NCBI RefSeq assembly: GCF_000328475.2
Contig: NC_026480.1
Span: 1,240,001 to 1,304,000, forward strand
From: Mycosarcoma maydis
Lineage: Eukaryota; Basidiomycota; Ustilaginomycetes; Ustilaginales
DNA: 64,000 nucleotides
Reading direction: 5' to 3'
Part shown: in pieces, positions 40,889 through 51,916 of the stretch
How positions within the stretch are numbered: position 1 is the stretch's first letter
Layout of the letters: every line of letters begins with the position of its first letter
Position numbers and translations under genes: made by a program
The notes under the pieces: generated by a model
What the model saw: the letters and a program-made list of their open reading frames with translations, nothing else
The model's database searches: none
Told to the model about the DNA's origin: nothing

Positions 40889-43800
40889 TTACGCACCGGC
40901 ACGACGGCCGAGGTTGCCGGAGGTGGCACGCCAGAAAGCCTTGGAGGCGATGATGCCCCAGTACTCGAAAGTGTAAGTGAAGCAAACACAGAAGAGGGTA
41001 AGGAGGATATAGCTGGTGACAAAGACGACCATGATGGTGGCAAAGTAGTCGACTCGGTTGACGAGCATTGTGACGCACAGCCAGGAGCCCCATGTCCAGA
41101 AGATGATGCCGTGGAGCAAGAAGTAGGCCATCGAGTGTTTGCCGAGGAAGGACCAGATGCGCAGACGGAAAATCTGCCGGAATGCGGCCGAGTGATCGGC
41201 GAGGATGAAGATGCTCATTACGAAAAACCACGCCGCAGTACGTGGACGCTGGTACTTGTATCCGGTGTCGTTGTTCCACTGGTTGGGCCTGCTGTTGTAA
41301 AAGTTGGGGTGGACACCGATGTCCCAGACGTCAAAGTTCTCAGCGGGCGCACCGGGAATGTAAGTGAGCCATTGCTGAACACAGCATCCGAGGAAAAATA
41401 TCCACGGAACCACCTTGCCCTTGAGTGCAAACTTCTGACGGTAGCGTTCCGGGATACGCAGCAGCTTGGCGTAGCCCTTGGGCAGAAGCGGAAAGCCCAG
41501 CTCTCCCCATTTGCGATACTTGAGGTTGATGTCAAGATCCGCAACCACAAGACCGGCCATGAAGAATAGATCCCACGTCTGTGCATACCATGAGAGCAGG
41601 ATGCACATAAAGTAGAAAAAGAATCGCTTCCAGGTCGTCTTGATCTCGTGCGCGAAAACGGCGCAAAGCATGCACGTCCACGCACCCTGAACAATCACGG
41701 GAATTGTCCACAGCACACCGGTGGCGTAACGAGTGACTAGCGCCGGGTTGTCGGGCGGGCCAGCCCACCAAAGCGCGATAAACGAGTCCAGAAAGTCGAG
41801 CGCGTTGTCGAAGTTCTGGTAGTACGACCAAGTGGACCACGTCAACGAATTCATCCGAGCCACCCACTTGTAGGCGCCAACGTCGATCATCATGTAGTTT
41901 GCCAGACACGCACCCGCAGCAGGGATCACGAGACGCGGCATACGACGAACCGAGTTGTCGGCGAGCGACTGAAGACCACCCTTGACCAGATAGCGCGAAC
42001 CCATGGTACGTGAAGGCAGCAAGAAGAAGATACCCAGCACCAAACCAGCGTTGATGACAATCGGCCCGAAAATGACTCGGATCCAGTACTCGAACTCGTA
42101 GTAGTGGTGCGGGCCAGAGAAGTTAGCCATCGAGTTCCAGAACATGAGGATAAAGTGTCCAAGCGAAACAAAAAGACACGCGAATCCACGCATCCCGTCC
42201 AAATAGTCGATACGAGCGTCACCAGCAGCCGTCTTGAGACCATCGCCAGAAATGAAGAAGAAGTTGTAGACGCGCTGGTAGATGACGGTAATAAACGAGT
42301 GTCCGTTGGGCGCCGGGTGCACCACCATCGATTGACGACGAGCGGCGTTCTTGTCACCCATCGCGGGCTGAGCGAGCTGACCGACGACCTGATCGACAGC
42401 TACACTCTTACGTTTGTTCCACTGAATGATCTTGGGCTCGTTGTCCCAGTTGATGTTGATCGAAGACGAGTAACCATGGCTAGCACCAACATTGTTGTCG
42501 TTTCCGCCACCAGTACCACTGTAGTTGAGCAACGAAGCGGCTGAATTGGCCCCGAAATGCGAACCAACCGAACCAGTGTATCTGGGAGCAATGTAGGGAA
42601 GACTCGCGTTGCTACTGCTGTCTCGGAGGTAACGCTGAGTGCGAGAAGTGTCGTGCGAGTGGCTAGGCATCTGGATGTCAGACTGGTACGAGTCGAGGCT
42701 GCTCAGCTCGTTACGCCGAGGAGGATAGCTGCTGCCGCGGTCGGCGGCCTCAGCATCCATGTTATCTTGGTAGTGAACGAAGCGAGGGCTGCTGCCAACC
42801 TTGTTTCCAGTGCCAGTACTGTACGGGATGCCACTGTGCATGCGGCTCACCGTCTGCTGACCGAAACTCGAGTTCTCCCGAGGGAAGGTGGGACGGTTGA
42901 CCAGCTGGAATTGGTTGGACGAAGCAACAGGGATGCGGTTAATGCTACTGGCCCGGCTGTTAGAGCGAGGAGGTGAGCTGCTGCCGGCGAGGCCCTCAGT
43001 ATGGAGCGTCTCGATCTTGTCGAGACTGTCGGTGCTCGAGGAAGGCTTCATATCGGAGGCGTCGTTGAAGTGAGGCAATCCAGGCTGGTTCGCATCTCGG
43101 TCTTCCTTGTAATTAGCGCTGCGGAGAACGTCGACCGAGTCCCAGAAGCGAGCATCGTCCTCGTCAATGTCACTCTCGTCATCGGAGCCCCAATCATCCA
43201 TGAGCTCGGGAACGGCCCAGATCTGCTTGTAAGGCTTCTCGAAGTCGGCAGCTGCCCTGGATTGGGGCAAGTCGGTGCGTTCGTCAATATCGTGGTACTG
43301 CTCGAGCGCAGTCTGCTTCTTCTCTTCCTGGAGGGCGAGCTTAGCAGCCTTGCGCTTCTTCTCGGTGTCCTTAATTTTACGAATGTAAAGACCGTGAACG
43401 ACGGTCACTACAAGGAGGGACAAGAAACAGATCTCGATGATGGCAGCCCACATGGGAACTCGGAACTTGCCCTTCTTGGGCTTGTACTGCTTTACAGCCA
43501 CCAGATCGAAGGGTGTGCTGGCTCGGAGCGTGTGGTCTTCGGTGCTGCAGACCGCTTTAGCTGAAGCGGCAGCAGCACCGCACTGCGATACGAATTGATT
43601 ATGACGCTCGATGAGAGAAGAGTTGAAGAAGAAGCGGGTGTACATGACACGTGCAACGTTGGGTTCGTAAATGGGGGGACCCTGGGACGACGAAGGCTCG
43701 CCGTTGGACCATGCCTCAAGCGAGACAGGCGCCGGAGTTGACGGTAGGTTGATAGTGTTCTGACCCTTGATGACCTGGTAGAAGTTGACTGACTGGTTCT

Positions 43801-44539
43801 CGGCGTTGTTCCTGTACTGGATCACGGTTGAGTTGAGCCACTCCATTCGATGCTCGAGGAAAGCAGTCGCGTTAGTCTGAGTAAAGTTCTGAAAGTAGGT
43901 AAGATTCGTCTTGAGCGGGTCGTCGTTCCATCGAGCAGCGGAATAACCCCAACCGAGGGTCGAGTTGTACATGTAGTCGTGCGTGAGAATGTCGACGTGC
44001 ATGCGCTCCGAGTTGTTGAATGCGATCGAGAACTTGAAGCCTGATCCATATCCGTGGTCAAGCCAAGGTACCTTTTTGATGAAAGGAGGTTTAATGCTGG
44101 CACGAAATGATCCGTACAGGATATCGCGCCGTCTTGTGACGAGGCTCGAGCCATTAACAATGTGTTTTACCTGGTCAGCACGTGAAACTTCCATAGCAAG
44201 ACCCTCGGTGCGGTTGTCAATGTAGGTGTTATTGTAGCTGACTGCACTGAGGTATGTAGCGCCAAACGAGTCCTCGTACTTGTTGATGTGGTCACCAACT
44301 GCAGACCAGGTCTGTTGGCCGTCACCCGAGTCACCGGCGCTCATAGCACCGTCGACTCGGGGAGAAACGGCCGGGTTCATGACAATGTCGTCCAGACCGG
44401 ACTCGTTGAAATAGCTGAACGAGGCATCGGTCCAGAGATGGTTGGTTACTGGATCCAAGTAACCGCATTCGCAGTCTGCCTTGACGCGAGTAGACAAGGC
44501 CAAGACGGCCGCTGTCAAAAGTGCGAGTGCTTTGACCAT
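40889..44539 (-). CDS. fusion: GH16-like ectodomain + acyltransferase-3 membrane domain
   Basis: The 1216-residue protein has a signal peptide (1-20) and a glycosylated ectodomain (about 21-350) with a GH16/concanavalin-A-like fold pattern (LYGSFRASIKPP, GFKFSIAFNN). In it, the expected ExDxxE catalytic motif reads ERMHVDILTHD, so the usual glutamates are not all there. A transmembrane helix spans 361-384. A 380-residue Ser/Asn-rich linker, presumably cytosolic, follows. From about 777 the acyltransferase-3 (OatA/nodulin-type) domain begins with DYLDGMRGFACLFVSLGHF, retaining the Arg and His of that family, and has about ten membrane helices. The protein may O-acylate a wall or extracellular glycan, with the ectodomain binding it. 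That role is inferred. The frame is intact over 3.6 kb. Confidence 0.85.
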   Translation of the reverse strand: MVKALALLTAAVLALSTRVKADCECGYLDPVTNHLWTDASFSYFNESGLDDIVMNPAVSPRVDGAMSAGDSGDGQQTWSAVGDHINKYEDSFGATYLSAVSYNNTYIDNRTEGLAMEVSRADQVKHIVNGSSLVTRRRDILYGSFRASIKPPFIKKVPWLDHGYGSGFKFSIAFNNSERMHVDILTHDYMYNSTLGWGYSAARWNDDPLKTNLTYFQNFTQTNATAFLEHRMEWLNSTVIQYRNNAENQSVNFYQVIKGQNTINLPSTPAPVSLEAWSNGEPSSSQGPPIYEPNVARVMYTRFFFNSSLIERHNQFVSQCGAAAASAKAVCSTEDHTLRASTPFDLVAVKQYKPKKGKFRVPMWAAIIEICFLSLLVVTVVHGLYIRKIKDTEKKRKAAKLALQEEKKQTALEQYHDIDERTDLPQSRAAADFEKPYKQIWAVPELMDDWGSDDESDIDEDDARFWDSVDVLRSANYKEDRDANQPGLPHFNDASDMKPSSSTDSLDKIETLHTEGLAGSSSPPRSNSRASSINRIPVASSNQFQLVNRPTFPRENSSFGQQTVSRMHSGIPYSTGTGNKVGSSPRFVHYQDNMDAEAADRGSSYPPRRNELSSLDSYQSDIQMPSHSHDTSRTQRYLRDSSSNASLPYIAPRYTGSVGSHFGANSAASLLNYSGTGGGNDNNVGASHGYSSSININWDNEPKIIQWNKRKSVAVDQVVGQLAQPAMGDKNAARRQSMVVHPAPNGHSFITVIYQRVYNFFFISGDGLKTAAGDARIDYLDGMRGFACLFVSLGHFILMFWNSMANFSGPHHYYEFEYWIRVIFGPIVINAGLVLGIFFLLPSRTMGSRYLVKGGLQSLADNSVRRMPRLVIPAAGACLANYMMIDVGAYKWVARMNSLTWSTWSYYQNFDNALDFLDSFIALWWAGPPDNPALVTRYATGVLWTIPVIVQGAWTCMLCAVFAHEIKTTWKRFFFYFMCILLSWYAQTWDLFFMAGLVVADLDINLKYRKWGELGFPLLPKGYAKLLRIPERYRQKFALKGKVVPWIFFLGCCVQQWLTYIPGAPAENFDVWDIGVHPNFYNSRPNQWNNDTGYKYQRPRTAAWFFVMSIFILADHSAAFRQIFRLRIWSFLGKHSMAYFLLHGIIFWTWGSWLCVTMLVNRVDYFATIMVVFVTSYILLTLFCVCFTYTFEYWGIIASKAFWRATSGNLGRRAGA

Positions 44540-46244
44540 CGTGCAGAGTTGTAAATGAGGGAAAGTGAAGAGAGCGGAGGAAAACCGAGTATAGTGCAGC
44601 TAGACGGCTAACAGGAGTCGAAATTAGCTGAGGCTGATGGGAAAGAATGTGCCTGATGCTGCCAGTGCAAGGAGCGACGGGAAGGGTAGCGGCGTGCAGG
44701 CCTTTGACTGTGCGAAGCCTAAGCTTGCTGTGCGCTCAGCTTTACAAGCTGGAGCAATGAGATGAACTTCCTTGAGATAGGAGAGTGCCGAGCGAATGAA
44801 TGTGAGGGGCAATGTGAACGTGTTGGAAAGAACAGGCCGAGCCTATAAGGGGTTGCCGCGCAAACGGCTCATGGTGACAGCTCTTCGCAGCACAGATAGG
44901 CAGCAGGCGTGAGTCCACATGGAGGGTAGGGCCAACTGAAGATAGCACGGGATCCTCTGACACGCTAAGATCGACAGAGACAGCGCGAAAACGGAAGCAG
45001 AAGAGAGGCCGCTTACGAACAGTGATAGTGAGTAGCGTTACCTGTCTGAACATGATATAAGACAATTGTCATAAGCTGGGCTAGAAGCTGACTGGGGTTG
45101 ACGCAGCATGGCGGTGTCGCACATGGCGGTAGGTAATGGTGAGACATTTGCAGAAGAACAACCGCTGAAGGCTGTCGATGTTTGACAGGCCGAAGATATA
45201 GAGCACAGACGATTTGCGAAGTAATCCGCAAGCGGACACTCACGACTACACTCATCAGTTGAGTGAAAAAAGAAAAAAGAAAAAAGAAAATGGGAATGCT
45301 AAAACATAAAATTAAAATAGATAATTTTGCTAAGTTATGACTTCTCGTGACAAGTCAGAGACGCTGTAAGAGACCACACGCAGAGACCGTCCCGAAGCTG
45401 TCGGCTGTTCGTTATACAGGCACATCTTTCACTGAGTACATGGCTGTCCTGAAGAAGAATGATGCAAGCGCTTGTCGAATGATCTGCATGCACGCGGCGC
45501 CCTAGTGATCCAGACTTGAACCGAGATTCTGGACGCCATTTTCTTGATGCGATAAAAAATACACTCTTTTCGGCGTAGAATATCTGAGCGGTTCGAGGCC
45601 TGGGAACACGGGCGCCCTCTGATCAAAGAGAGGGCGGAAAGTTAAGTTAGCAAGAAAGGGGGGAAGTCGGATGCATGCAGACCAGTAAAACATGGCGGAA
45701 AGCGGAGTTTGAGTTTGTACGAGGGCGTCGCTATCACGAACAAGTTAATGTGTAATCAGATGCAGACGAGGCGGCTGTAGCCTTACTGGAAAGACAGCTG
45801 GACTCGTGACTTGATACCATTCGTGATTTTGAGCTCCGTCCAAATTTTGATCTCCCTCTCGCAGCTCAGGGCGCTGTGGAAAATCAATTTGGCAATCACA
45901 ACCTAACGTAAGAAATCACGAATATCACCAAATGGCTATTATTGCGTAGTGCCAAAAAATAATAGAAACGCGCAGCTTTTGATAAACATACAAAGAGATT
46001 ACATCATGGAAGAAATGAATGAACGCTGGAAGTGGCAATGCTTATAGACGATTGATCGAACACATCAAAAAGTCTTTGGGATGAGGCTGAACACTTTGCA
46101 GCCAAGTGTCCAAGACTGTGCCACATTTCGGATACGACTGCGTGGTACGCGGTGGAGGATCGTGCGGTGCAAAATTACTGAACAAATAGGTAGTTTTTCC
46201 ATACACCGGACAAAGCCCAATCACGAATGAGGGTTATGCGGGAG
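44540..46244. other. gene-poor region
   Basis: 1.7 kb with no supported gene. The first 300 bases are the promoter and leader of the fusion gene. A purine-rich (GAAAAAA)n tract lies at 45264-45290. Motif copies occur near 45238, 45800-45827 and 45913-45925. The part 45290-46200 is more AT-rich than the coding regions. Confidence 0.5.
45264..45290. repeat. (GAAAAAA)n tract
   Basis: Three to four near-perfect units of GAAAAAA or AGAAAAA. Confidence 0.8.
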
Positions 46245-46925
46245 TCAATAATCGAAGATACAGGCGGGAATCACGAATAGACGAGTCATTTGAAGAAAAG
46301 GGGCAAGGTGCTGTACGGTTAAAGCCGCCCCTTCTGAGTCATGAAACATGGTAGAGCAGGAGGATCCGAGCGACGTCTGGGGTGATAAGCCGTGCTGCCT
46401 TGCATTGTTGTCCAAAGTGGGTTTCTCAGAATAGGCTAGATGGGGAAGTGGTGGAGTGGGGGACGGTTGTGTACTGGACGACAACGTTGCGTCACCCGCA
46501 GGGAAGCGCGCTCTCAGGTACGTAGTCACCGCTATAGCGAACTTTGGTTCGTTTAGAATCGGTTTGAAGGATGTGATGTGCTGGTAGCGGGTCAGGTGGC
46601 CAGCCTGGCGGAGAAACTCCTCAAGCCGCCTTCGACGAAGTGCAAGGCTGTGGCAGAGGAGGAGATGGAGACGGATCTCCTGGCTCCCACAGATATCACA
46701 CTTGTCGGCTTTACCTGGGACCTTGCGCGCCTTGAAGTATGAATTTGTACCCGCGTGATCGGTTCTGATTTGGGCCAGCATGGACACCTGGCCCCGCTGA
46801 AGATGTTTGTATAATTTGGCGGTTTCTCCAGCTTGTAGTGTATTGGCAGCCCTAAGCTCGAACCGCGGGGGGGATGATTCCCAAGCCTGTGCATGTGTGC
46901 TTTTAGGGATGTATGCGAGCCGCAA
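46245..46925 (-). mobile_element. 5'-truncated LINE-type retroelement relic (ORF2 tail)
   Basis: A 226-codon open frame without an ATG start encodes the C-terminal tail of a non-LTR retrotransposon polyprotein. Recognisable parts are LQRGQVSMLAQIRTDHAGTN, which ends the RNase H-like or linker part, and the zinc-binding CDICGSQEIRLHLLLCHSL, a CxxC...H...C motif. The reverse transcriptase and endonuclease are missing upstream, as is typical of 5' truncation. No poly-A tail is visible after the stop. The left boundary region has AATCACGAAT copies at 46221 and 46269, and the right boundary has one at 46924. It is probably an old, inactive copy. Confidence 0.75.
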
Positions 46926-48499
46926 TCACGAATTGTTTATTATACACAGTCGTGAGTTATAGACCATCCAAACCAGAGATGTTGCGATCTCTTGCCCCTT
47001 TCCCCTTTTTTGTTTTTAATATTTAAATGTAGTGTCTCACTTTTGCGCCACTAGCTTGTCGGAGAAAGCCGTCGGAGAAGCAATCAAGAGTGTCTGATAC
47101 ATGTTCCACAGCTTTGAAGTCTTGGCCCTCTCTTCTGCAGCCACGAGCCTCGTTTGACATCAAGCAGGTCCGGTTTAGCATTCGGGCTCCGCATTGCAGC
47201 TGTCTCGCGTGTGAGATGATAAACATGAATTTCCGACCACAAAAGTCATTCACGATTTGGATATAGTATCACATACAAACAGCCCTTTGCTTACTCCCAA
47301 CATGTGCTCGTCGCGCAACTGAACGAAAGGTCGGAAGCTGAATGGGAAGGTCGCGGGCAGCTACGTCTGCCAACATGGAGTCCAAGTCACTCTGCAGTAT
47401 GGTGACGAGGAGAAAGGTCGATGAAGCGGAGCTCCTGGTCATGAAGCAAAAACAAACCGAAAATAAAATAGTTATGTAACAACAGAAGGGAGACCACGTA
47501 CGATGGCGTGGGATTCAAACATGGTAGCTTCAACTTTGTTGCGTCTAAGGAAGATCAAGCGATGAACCAAGTTAATGCCGAATCACGAATGAGAAATGCG
47601 GTGCTTGCAGCCAGGTTTCGCTTCCAGAACCGCCTCGCTGACCCTCGTGCCTACCGTCAAGCCGCATACGGGTGTGTGCTTGCTCAACCTTGCCACTCTG
47701 TGACTCTTCTAACTTTCCTCGTTCAGAAATGATTTTTTTTTTAAAATAACGTCCGCTTTCATTGCTGTCTTTGACTGCCGCTCATGACACCTATGGCGAT
47801 CCATCCATGATCGCTTAACCGCCTCTAGATGTGTGTTTCGGGTCGTGGAGGCCGAGCCCCAAGCACAATCACGAATCGCCCTGAATCATCCGGCGTTCGA
47901 ACTTGAATCAGCATCACGCATGCCGCTGAGCCTCTAATTCATCTTCAGAATTATAGTGTCTCACACCACAAGAAGCTGATCAGCTTTCCGAACGATTGTC
48001 AATCGTTTTGTTTCAAGTTGTGTGGCGCCCAGCTCCATTGACCTGTGCAGCTTCATCGTAGCGCCGCATGCCGAACCACTTCAGGCAATGCCGTAGCCGT
48101 TGTTCTCAATAGTCTGGAGTGGTGTATACGAAAAACTATTGAGTGGTGTCTGCGAAATCAAGGGCAGCTTGCTTCATGACGCCAAGCCTTCTTTCTCTCT
48201 TGAGCAGTATCCATATCTATCCAAGCTTGTCCTCCAGTTTGTGAGCTTTGCCAATATCCACTTCTACCCTATCGCAGCAATCAACCCAACGCTCCCTACT
48301 ATCTTCAACTCACAGCTTGCCCATCTCCTGTCATCTCTTATACCTAGACCCATCCCATCCCATCTCGGCCGCAAGCTTGGTTCTTCGTCTAAGTTTCCGT
48401 CATCTGCTCCTATCAACATTGTCCACGTTGTCGTTGGTTGGCAAATTTTAAACTGGGTCTACGGCGGTCAAAGCTTCTGCGTCGATCCCAACACACACA
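46926..48499. other. gene-poor region and GT2 promoter
   Basis: No supported gene. Motif copies lie near 46950, 47247, 47580 and 47868. A (T)9 run lies near 47730. The segment 48180-48499 is rich in C and T and is probably the leader of the glycosyltransferase gene. An open frame starts at 48100 with a non-ATG codon and is not supported. Confidence 0.5.
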
Positions 48500-50011
48500 A
48501 TGGCCGCTTCCTCTTTCTCAAAGATGCTGGCGCAAGCATCGGCATGGTACTACGGATGGACGCCCATGATCATGCTGATCTGCTACAGCGTGCTTTCGTT
48601 CTTCTTCTATCTGCTCATCCCTGCCGGGCTGCATCGTGCAATCTGGTACACGTTGGTAGCGCTTCAGACGTTCACTGCGCTCTCCGTATCTACAGAAGCC
48701 ATGCAAAGTATTCGACCGTCGATCAATGCACGAAAGGCATGGCGTCACGCAAAGGCGCACGGCTTCAAGCTCGAGGACGGTCAGGAGTGGCCTTTTATCG
48801 ATGTTGTGCTTGTGGCCTACCTTCCCAACGAGCAAGAGATCATCATGCGACAGGTCAAGTACGCTCTTCGCGAGCTCAACTACCCCGCTCACCGTATGAC
48901 GGTCAATGTCTGCTACAACACGCCGTATCCCATCGAACCCATCGAGACTGAACTCCGCGACCTTGCCAAGGAGCGCCCCAACCTGCGTATCATCAAGGTG
49001 CCCAAGTCCACTTCCAAGGCCGACAACATTAACCACTTTCTCACTCTCGATGGAAAAGGCGAAATTATCACTCTCTACGACACGGATCACTATCCGGAAC
49101 CGGATGCGCTTCGCTGGGTCGCCAAGCGCTTCATGCAGGGAGGTGTGGATATTATCCAGGGCAGATGCTGTATTTACAACTACTCGGAAACCTTCATGAC
49201 GCGTCTGATCGCTTCTGAGTTTGACCTCATCTACGGTGTCATGCACTCTGGTCGTGCCGAGATCCAAGGTTATGGTTTCTTCGGTGGCTCCAATGGACAC
49301 TGGAACGCATCGCTGCTTCGCACGCTGGGTATGCAGAAGCACATGTTGACCGAAGACATTGACTCATCATTACGCGCCATCATTTCCGGTGCTCGTATCG
49401 AGTATGACCTCAAAGTGCTTTCCTACGAACTCGCCCCGGAAACGCTCCCAGCTCTCGTCAAGCAGCGTCTGCGTTGGGCACAAGGCTGGACCCAAGTCGC
49501 TTTCCGACACGCGTTGCCTTCCATCCGTCGTGGTGCGTATTCTGACGGCAACGGTTGGCGTTCACGTATCGGCCTCTTCCAGCTCCTTCTCTACCGCGAG
49601 TTCTATTTTTACATCAACTCGCAGCTCGTCTTCATGTTGGCTTCCGGTATCTGCTACAACATTCCTACACAAGGTTTGACGCGCTACTTCGAGGACTTTG
49701 GCGGTTACTCTTTGTCAATGTTCGCCCTGGCAGCCAACTTGATCTGCTTGGGTTTGACCGTGTGTATCCAAGCTAGAAATCGGTCACACTTTACTCACAT
49801 GGGCGGGATCATCATGTTTGCGCTCTGCACGCCCATCTGGTACTCAGTCACCTCGTTGATGGCCATCTTCTGCCACTTCCGCGAATTTATCAAGTTCGAA
49901 AAGTGGAACCCTACTGCTCGTACTTCGGCCAACTCCAAGACCAACACTTCGGCTGCCAACTCGGCAGCTACCTCACAAGTCGCTTCGAAGCGCAACAGTA
50001 CCTCTGCATGA
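48500..50011 (+). CDS. membrane glycosyltransferase, GT2 family
   Basis: The 503-residue protein has two N-terminal membrane helices (about 18-40 and 45-66) and a cytosolic GT-A domain. Conserved elements are VVLVAYLPNEQEI, KADNIN (173-178), DTDHYPEPD (194-202, metal-binding DxD), TEDIDSS (284-290, catalytic Asp) and QRLRWAQGW (322-330, the QxxRW motif). Two or three C-terminal helices (about 360-455) follow and a Ser/Thr/Asn-rich tail ends the protein. It matches processive polysaccharide synthases (cellulose, chitin or hyaluronan type) and a fungal GT2 group linked to hyphal growth on surfaces. The product is unknown. The ATG at 48500 is preceded by a leader in which no better start is found. 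Confidence 0.9.
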   Translation: MAASSFSKMLAQASAWYYGWTPMIMLICYSVLSFFFYLLIPAGLHRAIWYTLVALQTFTALSVSTEAMQSIRPSINARKAWRHAKAHGFKLEDGQEWPFIDVVLVAYLPNEQEIIMRQVKYALRELNYPAHRMTVNVCYNTPYPIEPIETELRDLAKERPNLRIIKVPKSTSKADNINHFLTLDGKGEIITLYDTDHYPEPDALRWVAKRFMQGGVDIIQGRCCIYNYSETFMTRLIASEFDLIYGVMHSGRAEIQGYGFFGGSNGHWNASLLRTLGMQKHMLTEDIDSSLRAIISGARIEYDLKVLSYELAPETLPALVKQRLRWAQGWTQVAFRHALPSIRRGAYSDGNGWRSRIGLFQLLLYREFYFYINSQLVFMLASGICYNIPTQGLTRYFEDFGGYSLSMFALAANLICLGLTVCIQARNRSHFTHMGGIIMFALCTPIWYSVTSLMAIFCHFREFIKFEKWNPTARTSANSKTNTSAANSAATSQVASKRNSTSA

Positions 50012-50233
50012 GGGTCTGATACGTCGAACTCGGTCATTCTTTTGCGTCACCTTAGTCTAGTTTTCTTATAGCAATATTTGCTATGATTCTCTATTTGTTT
50101 TGTTCGGTCAGGCTTTCTTTTCTCCGAAACGCAGATTCATGCTTTCGATCATAACTATGGCTGTTTGCGCAAAGATGTGATCACAGATGTCTTGAGGAGA
50201 AGAGCAGTCTCGCGGTGCGCGGCCTGAGAGATG

Positions 50234-51307
50234 CTAGGACTTGTTCGCTCTGATACCGTACCTGTCCATCTCTTGCTGGATTAACTTGCCGACATCGGCG
50301 ATTGCATCAGCCATGCGGATGCCCGCGTCGTTCCACATCATCTTCTTTTCCACTGCGCTGCTGGTGTTGTCTCTCCAGATGGCTCCGGCATGGCCAAACA
50401 TCTGGCCAGGAGGCGTGTTGAGACCAGCGATGAAGCCAACAATAGGTTTCACAAACTTGTCCTTGTCGTGCGCCTGCCTGTATTTGCAATTTGGATCATG
50501 GAGCAGAGCATATACCTCTTCCTCCATGGTGCCGCCAATCTCGCCGGCGAGCACAATAGCTTGCGTGTTTGGGTCGTTGAACAGAAACTCGAGCGCTTCA
50601 ACTGTACGGGTTCCTGGGTAGAAGTCGCCTCCAAGACCGAGGATGTACGATTGTCCGATGGGTTTTGTAGCATAGGCGGCTTCGTACGAGAGCGTACCTG
50701 AACGCGAGACGATACCCACGGGGCCAGGCGCACAAGTGATCAAGGGCGAGATTCCCATTCTACATCCTCGTGGATTGCAAAACCCCGGACTGTTGGCGCC
50801 GAGCAATCTCGACTTGGATTGCGAGTGCAATGCCTCCATAACTCGAAATTGATCTTTGACGGGCACGCCTTCTGCTACACTGACGATCAGGGGAATCTCT
50901 GCGTTGATAGCCTCGATGATCGCATCAGCTGCTAGCGCAGGTGGAACAAAGACGGAAGTGGCGTCAACGCGAATGCCAGCATCCAACACTTGCTTGATAG
51001 AGTTGAACACAGGCCGTCCACCAAGGTGCTTGGAACCGCCTTTGCCGGGTGCTACACCGCCGACAACGTTGGTACCCATGTCAAGAGAGATCTGCGTGTG
51101 TACAGTGGATGCTTTGCCAGTAAAGCCTTGTACAATCACGTTCGAGTGTGGACCCGCAGCAAGGTTCGGGATCGTGTTCGAGTAGTTCGCAAGACGCGTG
51201 CTGAATGCAAAGCCTCGCCGCAACATGGCGTTGACGTCTCTGAGAGATGCTGATGCTTTGACAGCACGGCTTGCTCGTATCGCTGAACGACTGCTACCGA
51301 TCATCAT
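50234..51307 (-). CDS. divergent succinyl-CoA ligase alpha-like protein, mitochondrial
   Basis: From the ATG at 51307 the protein has 357 residues; five upstream codons start with TTG. The first 45 residues are Arg/Ser/Ala-rich, a likely mitochondrial presequence. The CoA-binding Rossmann fold is recognisable: VIVQGFTGKASTVHTQ, TNVVGGVAPGKGG and VGIVSRSGTLSYEA. The phosphohistidine loop GHAGAI (His 306) is kept. Several usually invariant stretches differ. GPNCPG reads GANSPG, and the region after GHAGAI lacks the glycine-rich loop and reads WRDNTSSAVEKKMMW. It is therefore a diverged paralogue or a variant with another acid. A typical TCA-cycle subunit would look closer to other fungi. It is head-to-head with a beta-like gene. 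Confidence 0.85.
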   Translation of the reverse strand: MMIGSSRSAIRASRAVKASASLRDVNAMLRRGFAFSTRLANYSNTIPNLAAGPHSNVIVQGFTGKASTVHTQISLDMGTNVVGGVAPGKGGSKHLGGRPVFNSIKQVLDAGIRVDATSVFVPPALAADAIIEAINAEIPLIVSVAEGVPVKDQFRVMEALHSQSKSRLLGANSPGFCNPRGCRMGISPLITCAPGPVGIVSRSGTLSYEAAYATKPIGQSYILGLGGDFYPGTRTVEALEFLFNDPNTQAIVLAGEIGGTMEEEVYALLHDPNCKYRQAHDKDKFVKPIVGFIAGLNTPPGQMFGHAGAIWRDNTSSAVEKKMMWNDAGIRMADAIADVGKLIQQEMDRYGIRANKS

Positions 51308-51916
51308 CTGAATGCTGGACAATTAGCGGGAAGATGGTAAAGTCTTGTGGTGGACGTCTCAATCGACCTAGCTGGTCTCGAAGCTGTTGAACAAGGAAGA
51401 GCGACACGGAAAAGTGCGGCATCAGACGATCACATTGCTACGCGGTTTTTAGAGAGCTATTCCGGTGTTTACAAGGCGTACACGATAACCCCGTCACAGT
51501 CACGAGTGCTAGTCCTAACGCTTGCCGAGCCTACGGTCTGCACTCTCGTGAGGATTGGATGCGCTTGTGGGGAAACGAGCCAGCAGCTGTATTTCGCAGG
51601 AACAGGTGGCCAATTCGCACAAACTTGGCGGCATTAAGCTGCACTTTGGGCTAGCATCGTAAATTCGCACCACGCTGTCAAGGCGCACTGATCATTCCCG
51701 CACTCCACACAAGGTAAGCTTCGAGGCGACAGAGCACTCGTGGTCACCCTGGTTCCTGTGGCCAAAGATATCCGTGTCCAACATCGATCTCTTGACACCA
51801 ACAGAGGACTGCAAAGACAGCATTGGCCTTAATTGCTCACGCCTGAAAACATTTCCAATAGCCAAGAATCCAGGTTCTATCTTGTTTTCCACCCTCTACG
51901 ATCGCAGGTTGCAGCC
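51308..51916. promoter_or_regulatory. shared divergent promoter of the SCS-like pair
   Basis: 609 bases separate the two start codons. A CAGTCACGAGTG motif lies at 51497-51508. Just before the alpha-like ATG, the minus strand reads TAATTGTCCAGCATTCAG, which could be a branch site and acceptor of a leader intron. No gene is present. Confidence 0.5.

Noticed and set aside
44624..44812. 62-codon minus-strand frame with hydrophobic end
   Set aside because: It lies in the promoter of the GH16-AT3 fusion gene; no signal or homology supports it.
48100..48951. 283-codon frame overlapping the GT2 gene
   Set aside because: It starts with a non-ATG codon and the overlapping part is out of frame with the well-supported GT2 protein.
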